Below, in pieces: positions 17,079 through 26,004 of a stretch of 64,000 bases of DNA. Numbering within the stretch: position 1 is the stretch's first letter; each line of letters opens with the position of its first letter. Both the position numbers and the translations under genes were made by a program. Origin of the DNA: Methanobacterium paludis (GTDB lineage Archaea > Methanobacteriota > Methanobacteria > Methanobacteriales > Methanobacteriaceae); contig NC_015574.1 of assembly GCF_000214725.1 (NCBI RefSeq), positions 942,001 through 1,006,000 of the forward strand. The letters are read 5' to 3'. The notes below the pieces were generated by a model. It saw only the letters and a program-made list of their open reading frames with translations. It made no database searches and was not told the DNA's origin.

Positions 17079-17300
17079 TTAATCTTGTTTATCCAAGTCT
17101 TCCAATATTTTAAGAGCATAATCTCTCATAACATCCTCTTTCAAGATTGTGAGTATTTGCCTTTTATCTCTTCCAAACACTACTAAGCTATCTCCAGGTT
17201 TTATATCAAATTTATCCCGAGCTTCTTTGGGAATAACAATCTGTCCCCGTTCGCCTACTTTAACAGTGCCAAAAAGATAGTTATCCTTCATAATTCCCAT
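17079..17300 (-). CDS. AbrB/SpoVT-type DNA-binding protein
   Basis: This small swapped-hairpin regulator has the motif GTVKVGERGQIVIPKEARDKFDIKPGDSLVVFG (about residues 10-45), followed by a short helical tail that may mediate partner contacts. Such proteins are transition-state regulators or antitoxins. No toxin gene is adjacent. GGAGG lies 9 bases before ATG 17300, which is preferred over ATG 17309 because the latter abuts the Shine-Dalgarno sequence. It heads an operon with the metallohydrolase and TauE genes and is preceded by three 28-bp repeats that are likely its own operators. Confidence 0.87.
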   Translation of the reverse strand: MGIMKDNYLFGTVKVGERGQIVIPKEARDKFDIKPGDSLVVFGRDKRQILTILKEDVMRDYALKILEDLDKQD

Positions 17301-17337
17301 GAATATCATCCTCCATCATCTTGAGTAAATCCTACTA

Positions 17338-17421
17338 ATCATACAATACATATTTAAACATATTTATCATATAATTCCAATTCAAACATGTATATCATAC
17401 AATTCATATTTAAACTTTACC
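17338..17421. repeat. Three 28-bp direct repeats upstream of the AbrB gene
   Basis: Copies begin at 17338, 17366 and 17394, exactly 28 bases apart. Each opens ATCATAYAATNC and contains ATTYAAACW towards its end. The two outer copies are most alike. A regular spacing near 2.7 helical turns upstream of a DNA-binding protein gene suggests an autoregulatory operator array. No ORF explains it. Confidence 0.65.
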
Positions 17422-17906
17422 AAGCTAAAGTTCTACAAACTTTATATTTACTGGTTAAATGAGCAACCTATTAATGTTGAAGCCAATCTCACTAAAAAAA
17501 GGATTGAAACTGCTGCTTTGTGTTTACCTTTTTTCTATTCTTAAACATATTGCAAAGGGCATCAGTAAAAAGAAATATGATAAAAGATCAAACTGAAAGT
17601 TTCAAAAAAGCATCCATAAATGTAAAAAAAATTCCCCCAAAAAATCCAAAATATAATTTACTTCGTAATAGTATCGTTTAACGAAGTAAATTTGTTAGAA
17701 AATATCTCAAATTTCATCTAAAAAAACAATGAAAAAGGCATGTATTTCAACCACTAGATATGTATATAACTCGTCATTTTGGCCCATTTTCAAGATATTT
17801 GAAATGAGATGTTGATCTTATTTGCAAATGCTGATTCAATAATAAAATTATTGCACTTCATATATCACACATTAAAGTTACAGATATTATCTGTTCATTT
17901 TAATTA
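17422..17906. other. Intergenic region, no supported gene
   Basis: An AT-rich gap lies between the AbrB repeats and the DUF6448-like gene's stop. A short frame reading YIYWLNEQPINVEANLTKKR (about 17443-17502) and a following frame to about 17600 look faintly protein-like and could be a gene remnant. They have no start, binding site or recognised homologue. Confidence 0.3.
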
Positions 17907-18419
17907 TTAATCAGCTCCACCGGATATAATATATTTATAAAGGTGGTGTGATGATAAGACAAAATGGAGCATTGATTCTGTATATTTCCGTGCAGCATCT
18001 ACATTATTTATGTCATAATCCTTTGTTGACATGGCCGCATCAAATTTTTTTCGCATTTCTTTTTCAACCACACTTTTTATAAACTCTATGGTTTCTGTGG
18101 GATCTCCCTTTTCTATATCCCTTTCTGCTCTTGGAACAACAGGACCCCAGTCCAATCCGGCTGGTTTAAGACCGGTGTAAGGAGCACCTTCTCCTTCCCG
18201 ATGCAGACGTACAGCTGTTTCAAAAAACCATAGATCAACAATTTCTTCGGCATCTTTTCCTAATTTTCTTGCCTTAAGGGTTTTATTAAATGCTCGGGTT
18301 AGCTCTTCCTCTGATTTTTTAGGTACAAATGGAAGAACATAATTAACATTTTCCATTTTTAAAGCCATTTTACAAGCCGTAACTACCGGGCCATCCATAG
18401 TATCGCAATGAGGTGCCAT
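17907..18419 (-). CDS. DUF6448-family protein
   Basis: This protein of about 170 residues has the motif MAPHCDTMDGPVVTACKMAL at the N-terminus and ETAVRLHREGEGAPYTGLKPAG in the middle, which I associate with the DUF6448 family. The His/Cys/Asp cluster at the start and the HREGEGAPYTG motif suggest a metal or ligand site, but no activity is known. The frame begins with GTG 18428, but GGAGTGAT precedes ATG 18419, so that start is preferred. It is divergent from the DUF488 gene and shares a 138-base promoter region with it. Confidence 0.7.
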   Translation of the reverse strand: MAPHCDTMDGPVVTACKMALKMENVNYVLPFVPKKSEEELTRAFNKTLKARKLGKDAEEIVDLWFFETAVRLHREGEGAPYTGLKPAGLDWGPVVPRAERDIEKGDPTETIEFIKSVVEKEMRKKFDAAMSTKDYDINNVDAARKYTESMLHFVLSSHHLYKYIISGGAD

Positions 18420-18557
18420 ATGTATCACTCCTACCTTTTTGAATAAAAAAATTCCCCAAATTTTTGTGACTATACTTATTTATTTTGTCTGGAATTTGAA
18501 TAAATTTTTGGAGTATTAATTTTAATATTCATTGGCTACATAAATAATAAAGATAAT

Positions 18558-18905
18558 ATGATAAAAATCAAAAGAGCTTACCAACCCTCCGAAGAAAGTG
18601 ATGGCTTTAGAATACTGATAGATAGACTATGGCCTCGTGGAATATCAAAGGTGAAAGCAAAATTGGATTTATGGATGAAAGACATCGCCCCTTCTAATAA
18701 TTTACGTAAATGGTTCGATCATGACCCTGTAAGATGGGATGAATTTCAAAGTAAATACAATGAAGAGTTGAAGGATAAAAAGGAATTTTTAAAACAGATA
18801 AAGGAATTAGAGAAAAGTAACTTAACTGTCACCTTAGTTTATGGGGCTAAAGATGAGGAACATAACAATGCTGTAGTTTTAAGGGATGTATTAAAGAACT
18901 TCTAA
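18558..18905 (+). CDS. DUF488-family protein
   Basis: This 115-residue protein matches the DUF488 (YeaO-like) family by [43 protein letters not shown] at the N-terminus, [15 protein letters not shown] in the middle and [16 protein letters not shown] near the end. The function of the family is not established. The Arg, Trp and His conserved in these motifs suggest an enzyme active site. It has only a weak ribosome-binding sequence. A possible degenerate fragment follows at 18950-19054. Confidence 0.85.
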   Translation: MIKIKRAYQPSEESDGFRILIDRLWPRGISKVKAKLDLWMKDIAPSNNLRKWFDHDPVRWDEFQSKYNEELKDKKEFLKQIKELEKSNLTVTLVYGAKDEEHNNAVVLRDVLKNF

Positions 18906-19129
18906 TGAAACTGGTTGTCCAATTCATCTGAAGAAATTTGTGACATTGGATGAATCTACGTTTGACACATAGCGAGAACTGTTACGTAGCTTATGTGGAT
19001 CCTGAAAACAAAGGTGGTGTTGGAATCTCATTATCCCATATGGCGGATGGTTGAGATGTACAGGAAGAAAAAGTTTTAAGGAAATCTACATAATTTGTAC
19101 TCTAAAATCATTAGAAATATTTGATTAGT

Positions 19130-20435
19130 ATGAGTAAAGATGCTCCAGATGTAAAACCTATTGGTATATGGTCTGCCGTTGCCATTGGAGTGGGTGGTAT
19201 GATCGGGGCGGGCATTTTTTCTATTTTGGGTATTGCAACCACTATAACTGGTAATTTAATTTATATATCTTTTTTAATTGGAGGCGCGATTGCAATCCTC
19301 AGCACCTATTCCTACGCCAAGTTAGGAACCAGATATCCATCTGCAGGAGGACCTGTAGAATTTTTATTGAGGGGATTTGGTGATGGTATTCTGAGTGGAG
19401 GATTTACTTTTCTTTTATGGATCGGATACATTTTCGCCCTTAGTGTTTATGCAGAGGCTTTTGGAAGCTATGCTGCCACTTTCCTGCCTAAATATCAATC
19501 ATTCTCCGTTACTATTTTGGCAGCGTTAATTATCCTGATCTTCATGTCAATCAATTTTTTGGGGCCCAAAGTAGTTGGAAGATCAGAAATATTAATTGTG
19601 GGAATAAAGGTAGGTATATTGATAACGTTTGCAGTAGTGGGGCTGTTCTTTATAAAACCTTCCCTATTAATAATTTCACACCTTCCGAAAGTTACTGACT
19701 TATTGACAGCATCTGCATTATTGTTTTTAGGATATCAAGGTTTTGGTTTAATCACAAATACAGCTGAGGATATAAAAAACCCTGAGAAAAATATATCCCT
19801 GGCGCTGTACATTGCAGTTGTACTAGTGATCTTGATCTACGTATTGGTTTCTGTGGTGGTGGTAGGAAATCTAACAATCCCTGAGATTTCTATAGCGGCT
19901 GATTATGCCTTAGCAGCCGCAGCAGAACCATTTGTAGGAACATTAGGGTTTACTATAATGGCCATAGCAGCCATAATGTCAACTTCATCTGCAATTAATG
20001 CCACATTATACGGTGGGGCTAATATAAGTTATTTAATGGCAAAAAAAGGGGAACTGCCCAAATTTTTTAATAGAACAACCTGGCGAGATGGTTAAAGAAG
20101 GTTTAGTTATCACCAGCGCCATGGTCATCATTTTCACCACATTCCTCAACTTGAGCAGTGTGGCTTTGATGGGCAGTGCGTTGTTCCTGATAATCTATAC
20201 TGGAGTGAACTTCGCCCATCTTAAAGTACATAAAGAAACCAATGCAAACAAATATATCATCTGGCTTGCCATACTTGGCTGTCTATTTGCATTAACAGTG
20301 TTAGTTTATTACCAGATTTACAATTCACCTTTAACTATTGAATTGTTGGTGACAGTGGTAACTGCAGTGTTTTTAATTGAATTTATCTATCGCAAATACA
20401 CCAAGCGGGCGTTAAAAAAGAGAAAGATAAGTTGA
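19130..20435 (+). pseudogene. APC-superfamily amino acid permease interrupted by a frameshift
   Basis: The first part (19130-20095) encodes an APC permease from MSKDAPDVKPIGIWSAVAIGVGGMIGAGIF, the family's first helix motif, to FFNRTTWRDG, where a TAA stops translation. The continuation, EGLVITSAMVIIFTTFLNLSSVALMGSALFLI and four further helices, is in another frame (20088-20435). Removing one T from GGTTAAAG near 20092 restores WRDGKEGLVITS, which is how intact homologues read. This is a single-base insertion, either a true mutation or a sequencing error. If intact, the protein would have about 435 residues and 12 helices. ATG 19130 is preferred to the upstream in-frame TTG. Confidence 0.8.
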
Positions 20436-20848
20436 AATGCCTAATAAAAACAGGATTATCCTCCTCAATTTGTAAAGAAGGATTTATAAAGATATAATTA
20501 TAAAACCTCTTAGCTACATTTTTAAGAGTTTTGGGCGTTATTGAAACTTTTTTTGTACTTTATTTAGGAGTTAACATATTGAAATTATCTCTTCTTGTAC
20601 TCCAATCTTTTATTTATCTTAATCTCTTTGTAGTGGGCCATTTAATAGTATTTATGTCAAGAACCAAAGGCCATTTCTGGGAAATTAACCAACACCACAG
20701 CTTTTCATTTGCCATCACATTTTCAAGAAATCAAAAAATGTGAAAAAGTACCTTTTTATGTCTCATACATATACATGGAATAGTTTATTTAGTGCATGTT
20801 TGAACTATTTGGAATTTGGGCTCTGATCAGGTAAATTTATTTATGGGA
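20436..20848. other. Intergenic gap, no supported gene
   Basis: This AT-rich region follows the broken permease gene. An open frame at 20531-20743 lacks a ribosome binding site and resembles no family, so it is not called. Convergent genes end on both sides, so transcription probably terminates here. Confidence 0.35.
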
Positions 20849-21163
20849 TTATCTGGCTTTTCCATCTCTGCAGTAATATTTGGTGGGGTTGTTCTCTTTT
20901 AGATCATTTTCCTTCCAGACATCACAGTCTTTGCACACACATTCTTCTTCAAAACTGAAATTACTACAAGTTGCCTTGCATGTGGCACAGTAAAGCCATG
21001 GGAACTCTTCAGGTTCTAACAGGGAAACTGTGTCTACACCCTTTGCTTCCATTTTCTGTATTTTTCCCGTTCTTTCCTTAAAACAAGCATTATATGATTG
21101 AACAGGACATTTACCACAGGTGCATTTTAACATATTTTCAAGGGTATAGTCAACTTTTCCCAT
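20849..21163 (-). CDS. DUF2769-family cysteine-rich protein
   Basis: The 104-residue protein has twelve cysteines in the pattern CTCGKCPVQSYNAC ... LYCATCKATC ... CVCKDCDVW ... YYCRDG, matching the DUF2769 family found in methanogens. The spacing suggests zinc or iron-sulfur binding, but no role is known. It has a GGGATG ribosome-binding stretch before the ATG. A second family member lies at 34442-34771 with the same arrangement. It may be co-transcribed with the isochorismatase-fold gene upstream on the same strand. Confidence 0.75.
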   Translation of the reverse strand: MGKVDYTLENMLKCTCGKCPVQSYNACFKERTGKIQKMEAKGVDTVSLLEPEEFPWLYCATCKATCSNFSFEEECVCKDCDVWKENDLKENNPTKYYCRDGKAR

Positions 21164-21261
21164 ATTAACATCCCTGGGATGTATTGCACTTCTGTCGATC
21201 TTCTAAAGTTTTTTTTGTCTTATTTCCCAAAAACTCATTCTTGTATAACACAATGCCCTTA

Positions 21262-21849
21262 TTACTGAAGTCCGATCATTGCACCGTACTTTGAGTACAC
21301 TTCTTCGAGAAGCTCAGCAGATTTTGGATTGTCCCAGTCATGCATCCATTCTGAAACCAGTGACTCAAGGGTAATTGGAACAACTCCAGCCTGCAGCATT
21401 CTTTTGACACCGTATTTATGTGCATCTGGAGTGGAATCACCAGCAGCGTCAATTAATCCGTAAACTTCGTATCCCTCTTTCAAGCCGTGGAGTGCTGTGT
21501 AGGTAAAGCACATACTGGTCCACAATCCTGAAACAACTATCTTTTTTCTTCCTGTTTTTTTAACTGCGTTCCAGGTTTTCTCATCTTCAAATGCATCGAA
21601 ACTCGGTACTTCCCGTGCGAATACTTCCTGATCTTGGAATAGTGTAGTAATTTCTGGAAAAACGTCCCCGTTATATTGAGGATTGATGAAGGATAGAACA
21701 ACAGGGACTTTCAGGATCCTTGCAGCTTTAGCTGCGCAGATAACAGCGCTCTTAATCATGGTTTTATCCCTCGATGCAATACTTTTAATCATTGTGGGTT
21801 GATAGTCCACTAAAACCAGAACGCTATTTTTATCTGTCAATAAATCCAA
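21262..21849 (-). CDS. Isochorismatase-fold cysteine hydrolase
   Basis: The 195-residue protein is an isochorismatase/YcaC-type hydrolase. VLVLVDYQPTMIKS carries the catalytic Asp, and VVSGLWTSMCFTYTALHGLKEGYEVYGLIDAAGDST carries the catalytic Cys and the cis-peptide region. The expected catalytic Lys is not obvious: the equivalent stretch reads REVPSFDAFED, with Arg, so activity may differ. Substrates in the family are amides, nicotinamide or unknown compounds. The start is TTG 21849 after GGGAAG. YcaC-like proteins are octameric and of uncertain function. Confidence 0.82.
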   Translation of the reverse strand: MDLLTDKNSVLVLVDYQPTMIKSIASRDKTMIKSAVICAAKAARILKVPVVLSFINPQYNGDVFPEITTLFQDQEVFAREVPSFDAFEDEKTWNAVKKTGRKKIVVSGLWTSMCFTYTALHGLKEGYEVYGLIDAAGDSTPDAHKYGVKRMLQAGVVPITLESLVSEWMHDWDNPKSAELLEEVYSKYGAMIGLQ

Positions 21850-22686
21850 CTTCCCATCTTAAATTTGCCATTTTATATCCTCTCTTTTTATTAGGATGAA
21901 TAGATTTCTTTCCCTATTTCTTTTTATTTGAAAATCTGTCTCAAGAAAATACGACACGCATATCCCCATTTTTTTTTATTGAATACGTCCTTAGGTAATA
22001 TTTTATAGAACATGAATTATAAATTTTATGATTCCTAACAGCAAAATACGCGTATTTTGCGGGTTTTCAGTTAAAATAGAATCTAAATTCGTTTAATGGC
22101 AGAAATCAAGCTGAAAAATAGCCTTATTAAAAAGTATAAGGTTATGTTATCTGAAAAATAAATAAAAATAGTTAGTAAGTTGATAGGTTAACTTGATCAA
22201 TTATAAAGAACTGAGAGTTGAATTGGGTTAACTTGAAGCTGTGAAATTAAATTATAGAAGGAACCTTCTGAAAACGTTTTTAATAACAGAAACATCTCCT
22301 CTTTTTATTTTTCTTTAAATGCTTTGCAATGGGAAATTTTTGTGTATTGTGTTTCATAAACATTTGATGTTTATTGTAATTCTTGATCGGTATGTACCAT
22401 CAATATATAATCTAAAATCTGTTATGAAATCTTTTTATACTGTAGAATATATGAAATGCAAATTCATAATTTATTTGTGTTTAATTTTGGACTCTTATAC
22501 TCTCATTTTCTGCTCTGGAAATCAATGTTAATGTGTATTTTCCAAAAAAGAAAAATTAAAAAAATATATGGATCTCAGTTGCGTGGTTACATTAAACCAT
22601 TTATTTAGCTGGTTTTTGGTGGGCTTAAAAATTTATCAGTTTTTTTTATATTTTGAATGGTTTGATCGAAAGTAGGGTCATGGAAA
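21850..22686. other. 837-base intergenic region with a perfect palindrome
   Basis: The region is very AT-rich and holds no supported gene; a 70-codon frame at 22319-22531 has no ribosome binding site. Its only striking element is the 20-bp palindrome at 22041-22060, listed separately. The left part must contain the promoter of the isochorismatase-fold gene. Confidence 0.4.
22041..22060. repeat. Perfect 20-bp palindrome GCAAAATACGCGTATTTTGC
   Basis: The sequence equals its own reverse complement over all 20 bases with no spacer. It lies in a gene-free stretch about 190 bases upstream of the isochorismatase-fold gene. A protein-binding site is more likely than an RNA hairpin because there is no loop. 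No second copy was seen in the window. Confidence 0.8.
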
Positions 22687-23589
22687 TTATAAAGTAAGGA
22701 TCGTCGGAATCATACTGGCTGCAAATAATACAAGTGGCCACAATATGAACTCTGCATCTGCAAGGGTTTGAGATATTAAACTCATCTCATCTGCATTGGC
22801 GTTTGAGGCTTTTTTCATATAATGGAAGCTGTATGCTAAAAATACCAGCATAACCAAGGTGAAAGCAGGAATCAGATGGAGGTAAACGCCTGCAAATAAT
22901 GGTAAAAATGCTATTATGTTCATTCCACGCAGTAAGTTCAAAGTATTTTCTTTTCCAATAAGTACAGGCACTGTTTTCAACCCTTCTTTTTTATCTCCTT
23001 CTATATCTTTGATATCAAAGAATATGATGTTCGGCAGACATTTCAGGAATATAAAAAGAAATATCAACATAAATGCAAGGTTCAAGTTCATAGAATAATA
23101 CAGTGGAATGAAAAATGTTCCTGCAATTGCCCATGTTAATGCGGTATAAATATTTTTAAAACCCGGAACCTTCTTTGTAATACCCTTTAACCCGAAAGTG
23201 TAAAGCATACCCACCAAAACTGTTACCAGAATGAAAAGTATCAGTTCGTAGTTTGAGAAAAGAATCAAAAGTGATACAAGGAGTACCGCGTATGATGCCA
23301 TGATAAAAGGATATATCTTCGCCTTTTTATTAAAATAAGCGGCTCTTTCAGAATTTGTGGCCATGTCTTTATCCATATCTCTATAATAATCATAGCTGTA
23401 AACCATTAATGGAATCAGGTACGCTATGACCAGTATGGGTAAGCCAACTTTGATGTTTGCAAGTACGGATACAGAAAAAACAAATGCCGGGCTGCAAAGC
23501 GCAGCTAAATATCCGCCATAAACTATTTCGTCCTGCAACTGGGATAAATGTCTGGAGAAATCATTCTGTACATTAATATGCTCATTCAT
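22687..23589 (-). CDS. UbiA-family prenyltransferase
   Basis: This integral membrane prenyltransferase of 300 residues has about eight or nine hydrophobic segments. The first acidic motif is in YDYYRDMDKDMATNSER (about residues 66-83). The second is FDIKDIEGDKKEGLKTVPVLIG (about 192-213), typical of the UbiA superfamily. Archaeal members attach prenyl chains to glycerol phosphates, quinones or other acceptors. The substrate cannot be assigned here, and the atypical first motif argues against the standard DGGGP synthase. The frame extends to ATG 23601, but GGTGAT precedes ATG 23589, so that start is used. It is monocistronic. Confidence 0.85.
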   Translation of the reverse strand: MNEHINVQNDFSRHLSQLQDEIVYGGYLAALCSPAFVFSVSVLANIKVGLPILVIAYLIPLMVYSYDYYRDMDKDMATNSERAAYFNKKAKIYPFIMASYAVLLVSLLILFSNYELILFILVTVLVGMLYTFGLKGITKKVPGFKNIYTALTWAIAGTFFIPLYYSMNLNLAFMLIFLFIFLKCLPNIIFFDIKDIEGDKKEGLKTVPVLIGKENTLNLLRGMNIIAFLPLFAGVYLHLIPAFTLVMLVFLAYSFHYMKKASNANADEMSLISQTLADAEFILWPLVLFAASMIPTILTL

Positions 23590-23601
23590 ATAAATCACCA
23601 T

Positions 23602-24229
23602 GTCCTATTTATGCTGAATAAGATATTATATATTAATGTGGTTTGTATTTTTTTTAAGAGTTTAAATCTATTTTAAAAGTTAAATTCCCCCCTTTAAATT
23701 TCAAATTTTATTTATCTAAATCTATTTTAAATGATTTTTAGGTTATTAAAAGAAAATTTAATGTTTTTTTGGAATTAATTTGGTGAAAACTACTAAATAT
23801 GAAGATGTGGCTCTGATCGAACTTATTTCATTTAATTTCTAGGTTTTGATTATTTAAGTCCGATGAATGTCTATAATTTTAATATTATCATCCTGGCCAA
23901 TATGATCTTTTCTTTGAGATACGGATTTATTTTTTAAATTTGCAACGAAAAAATTCATCTTCAGTGTTGATTTGATAACATAACTCCCCTTATATTTATT
24001 AAGAGAAGAATATATAAATTTATTTAAATATTACATTTTTCCACTTTTTTTAAACATTTTTAAGGATATTTAGATATTAAACGGTTTAATAGAAATGTTT
24101 AAACCTATTTTGATGATAAAAATTTCCCAAATTTGACTAAAAACTTTTTTTAAATGGTTTTAATGGGATTAGACATATTTAGATAAATATATGATAAAGA
24201 ACCATCATAATATAATAAATGGTGATATG
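23602..24229. other. Long divergent promoter region of the UbiA and DUF2193 genes
   Basis: About 630 AT-rich bases without a supported ORF. It includes TATA-like AATATATAAATTTATTT near 24009-24025 and an 11-bp inverted repeat (24049-24103). The minus strand carries TAATATATAATATC just upstream of the UbiA gene. A long, well-separated control region fits a regulated operon on the right side. Confidence 0.4.
24049..24103. promoter_or_regulatory. 11-bp inverted repeat upstream of the DUF2193 operon
   Basis: TTTAAACATTT (24049-24059) and AAATGTTTAAA (24093-24103) are exact reverse complements separated by 33 bases. They lie about 125-180 bases before the DUF2193 start, downstream of a TATA-like run. 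The spacing is too long for a simple dimer site, so it may bind a multimeric regulator or form an RNA stem in the leader. Confidence 0.4.
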
Positions 24230-25729
24230 ATGTCGGAGATATACGAAAAAATGGTAAAAGAGGCCATTGCGGCCCAAAAAGCAGATTTAGAGACCATTAG
24301 AAAAAAAAGAGGGGGACAATTCAAAGTAACGGATACCAAGGCGTACCTTGATGTTGTAAATAAAATGACGGTTGCGGATGGTCAAAGCAAGTCTGTAATA
24401 GATCTTCACGTTGATTCAGTAAATGCACATTATAACACACTCACCGGACTCACAGATACGGTCAGACCCGAAGACGACCCATTTGTGGAACACTACCAAA
24501 CTCCTGCAGTACTTGAAATACTCTACAAGGAAGATGAAGCTTTTAAAATGAGTGTAGATAAATTTATAGATGCCATAGGCAAATCTGAAGCATTGATAGG
24601 TCGTGAGGTTGTAAGGAGGTACGGGGGTTTTTACGGCCCAACGTGTGTGGTTGATTTTGCCTTAATACCTGGAAGTACAAGCAACGTTGTAAACCAGATA
24701 CTCCAGAATGTGGACATTCCATTAGAACACAAACAGGCAATACTTTCGGCAAAATCATGGGGTATGAACACATCCTATGGAATAGGGGAGGTTTTTTCAG
24801 ATGAAATAGAAAAGGGTGCAACACTTGCTGATGCCCTTAAAAATGAAATTAAAATGATAAAACATGTATATGAAAATCCAATCGATGCTCAAACGGAACT
24901 AATGGCTGCTGCAGGTCATGAATCATTTGATGTCAATAAATACATGCTTCAATACAAAAAAAAGATGGAAAAAACTGTTAAAGCAGCTATGGACGATGGA
25001 GTCCACTATGGAAACATTGTAACGGTTCCAGCATACTGTGTTGGTGATATATCACACCATATGGCCCAGTCAACCTACAACATGTGTAAAGATGATGTGA
25101 TACTGGCTGTGATCGACGCCACAACCAATGTTATGGAGTCAACACTTACCAAAGCAATTCCAAAATTCAAAAACGAATACGAACCATTAGCCCTTGCAAC
25201 AGGTTCATCGGCATGCTCAGTTGAATACATACTTGAATTGGATGGCTTCAACGCACCCATGATAGTTGACTTACTGACCAAAAGGTTCCATAACTACGTA
25301 CAGCAGTACCCAACACGTGGGGCAGCAGCAGAACTTCACAACTGTGATTTCATGGACATGATCTACAGGGGCTGGAAGCACATGGACAAGGAAAGAAGAA
25401 TGAAAAACGGTTCAAAAGGACCATTAGAACCTGATGTTGAGGGATTCAAAGTAAACCTTGATCCTATTCATAAAAATGAGGTTTTAATGAATCCTCAGCG
25501 CTACGCATACCCTGCCTGTGCAATTTCCGTGAGGTTCTCAGCACTTATGAGACTGGCTGATTACCCATGTTTACTCACAAGCGAACCTGTAACAGCAACC
25601 ATGATGACCAACATAATTTCAATGCACAAGGAAAGTCCTGCATCCCCTGCAAGAGTCTGTAAAGGATGTGCTTCAGCATCGCTTGTGGACTTTAGACATG
25701 ATTACTGCCAGTGGAGAGAAGCAGTATAA
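24230..25729 (+). CDS. DUF2193-family methanogen protein
   Basis: This large soluble protein of 499 residues belongs to a family (DUF2193) that I associate with methanogens. I recognise the family and its context, not a mechanism. Notable stretches are RRYGGFYGPTCVVDFALIPGSTSN, AYCVGDISHHMAQSTYNM and the C-terminal RVCKGCASASLVDFRHDYCQW, where a CxxC and a later Cys/His could bind metal. No nucleotide motif or membrane segment is present. The GGTGAT ribosome binding site is best spaced for ATG 24230; upstream in-frame ATG codons at 24191 and 24227 are less likely. It heads an operon with DUF2180 and an AqpM-type channel, suggesting a role linked to a small solute or gas. Confidence 0.8.
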   Translation: MSEIYEKMVKEAIAAQKADLETIRKKRGGQFKVTDTKAYLDVVNKMTVADGQSKSVIDLHVDSVNAHYNTLTGLTDTVRPEDDPFVEHYQTPAVLEILYKEDEAFKMSVDKFIDAIGKSEALIGREVVRRYGGFYGPTCVVDFALIPGSTSNVVNQILQNVDIPLEHKQAILSAKSWGMNTSYGIGEVFSDEIEKGATLADALKNEIKMIKHVYENPIDAQTELMAAAGHESFDVNKYMLQYKKKMEKTVKAAMDDGVHYGNIVTVPAYCVGDISHHMAQSTYNMCKDDVILAVIDATTNVMESTLTKAIPKFKNEYEPLALATGSSACSVEYILELDGFNAPMIVDLLTKRFHNYVQQYPTRGAAAELHNCDFMDMIYRGWKHMDKERRMKNGSKGPLEPDVEGFKVNLDPIHKNEVLMNPQRYAYPACAISVRFSALMRLADYPCLLTSEPVTATMMTNIISMHKESPASPARVCKGCASASLVDFRHDYCQWREAV

Positions 25730-25794
25730 ATAAGCAGAATGTGGTGCGTAAAAATAAATCAAAACATAAATAACTTGTAAAAAGGTGTATTAAG

Positions 25795-26004
25795 ATGAAA
25801 TGTTACGTCTGCGCAAAGGAAGGTAAAGATACAGATGCCGTTGCCGTTTGCATAGTGTGCGGTATGGGTCTCTGCATGGATCATGTAATAAGAGAGGATA
25901 TTGATGTTTGGGAAGGAGGATACCCATTCCCCGCTGAGAAGATGAGAAAAGTTCTTCCAAGGATTTTATGCCCGGAATGTTCAGCTGCAATGCGTGGTGA
26001 TTAA
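25795..26004 (+). CDS. DUF2180 small zinc-finger protein
   Basis: The 69-residue protein has a treble of metal-binding pairs: MKCYVCAKEG, then VCIVCGMGLCMDH, then LCPECSAAM. That is CxxC-x15-CxxCx4CxxH-like spacing followed by CxxC, which fits one or two zinc sites and matches DUF2180. No enzymatic residues are seen, so it may be a partner or assembly factor. AAGGTG precedes the ATG. It lies 65 bases after the DUF2193 gene, and its TAA stop abuts the aquaporin ATG, so it is translationally coupled to the channel. Confidence 0.85.
   Translation: MKCYVCAKEGKDTDAVAVCIVCGMGLCMDHVIREDIDVWEGGYPFPAEKMRKVLPRILCPECSAAMRGD

Noticed and set aside
17495..17515. GGATTGAAAC, resembling the end of a CRISPR repeat
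   Set aside because: Only one copy is present, with no repeats or spacers around it and no cas genes in the window.
17410..17600. Protein-like fragments (YIYWLNEQPINVEANLTKKR and following) between the AbrB and DUF6448 genes
   Set aside because: There is no start codon, binding site or recognised homologue, and the two pieces are in different frames. They could be a gene remnant, but support is too weak to call.
18950..19054. 34-codon frame after the DUF488 gene
   Set aside because: It has no ribosome binding site and the sequence ([20 protein letters not shown]) matches nothing I know. It may be a remnant.
20531..20743. 70-codon open frame after the broken permease
   Set aside because: It lacks a start signal and reads as chance hydrophobic translation of T-rich DNA.
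22319..22531. 70-codon open frame in the 21.9-22.7 kb gap
   Set aside because: No ribosome binding site, AT-driven composition and no homologue recognised.
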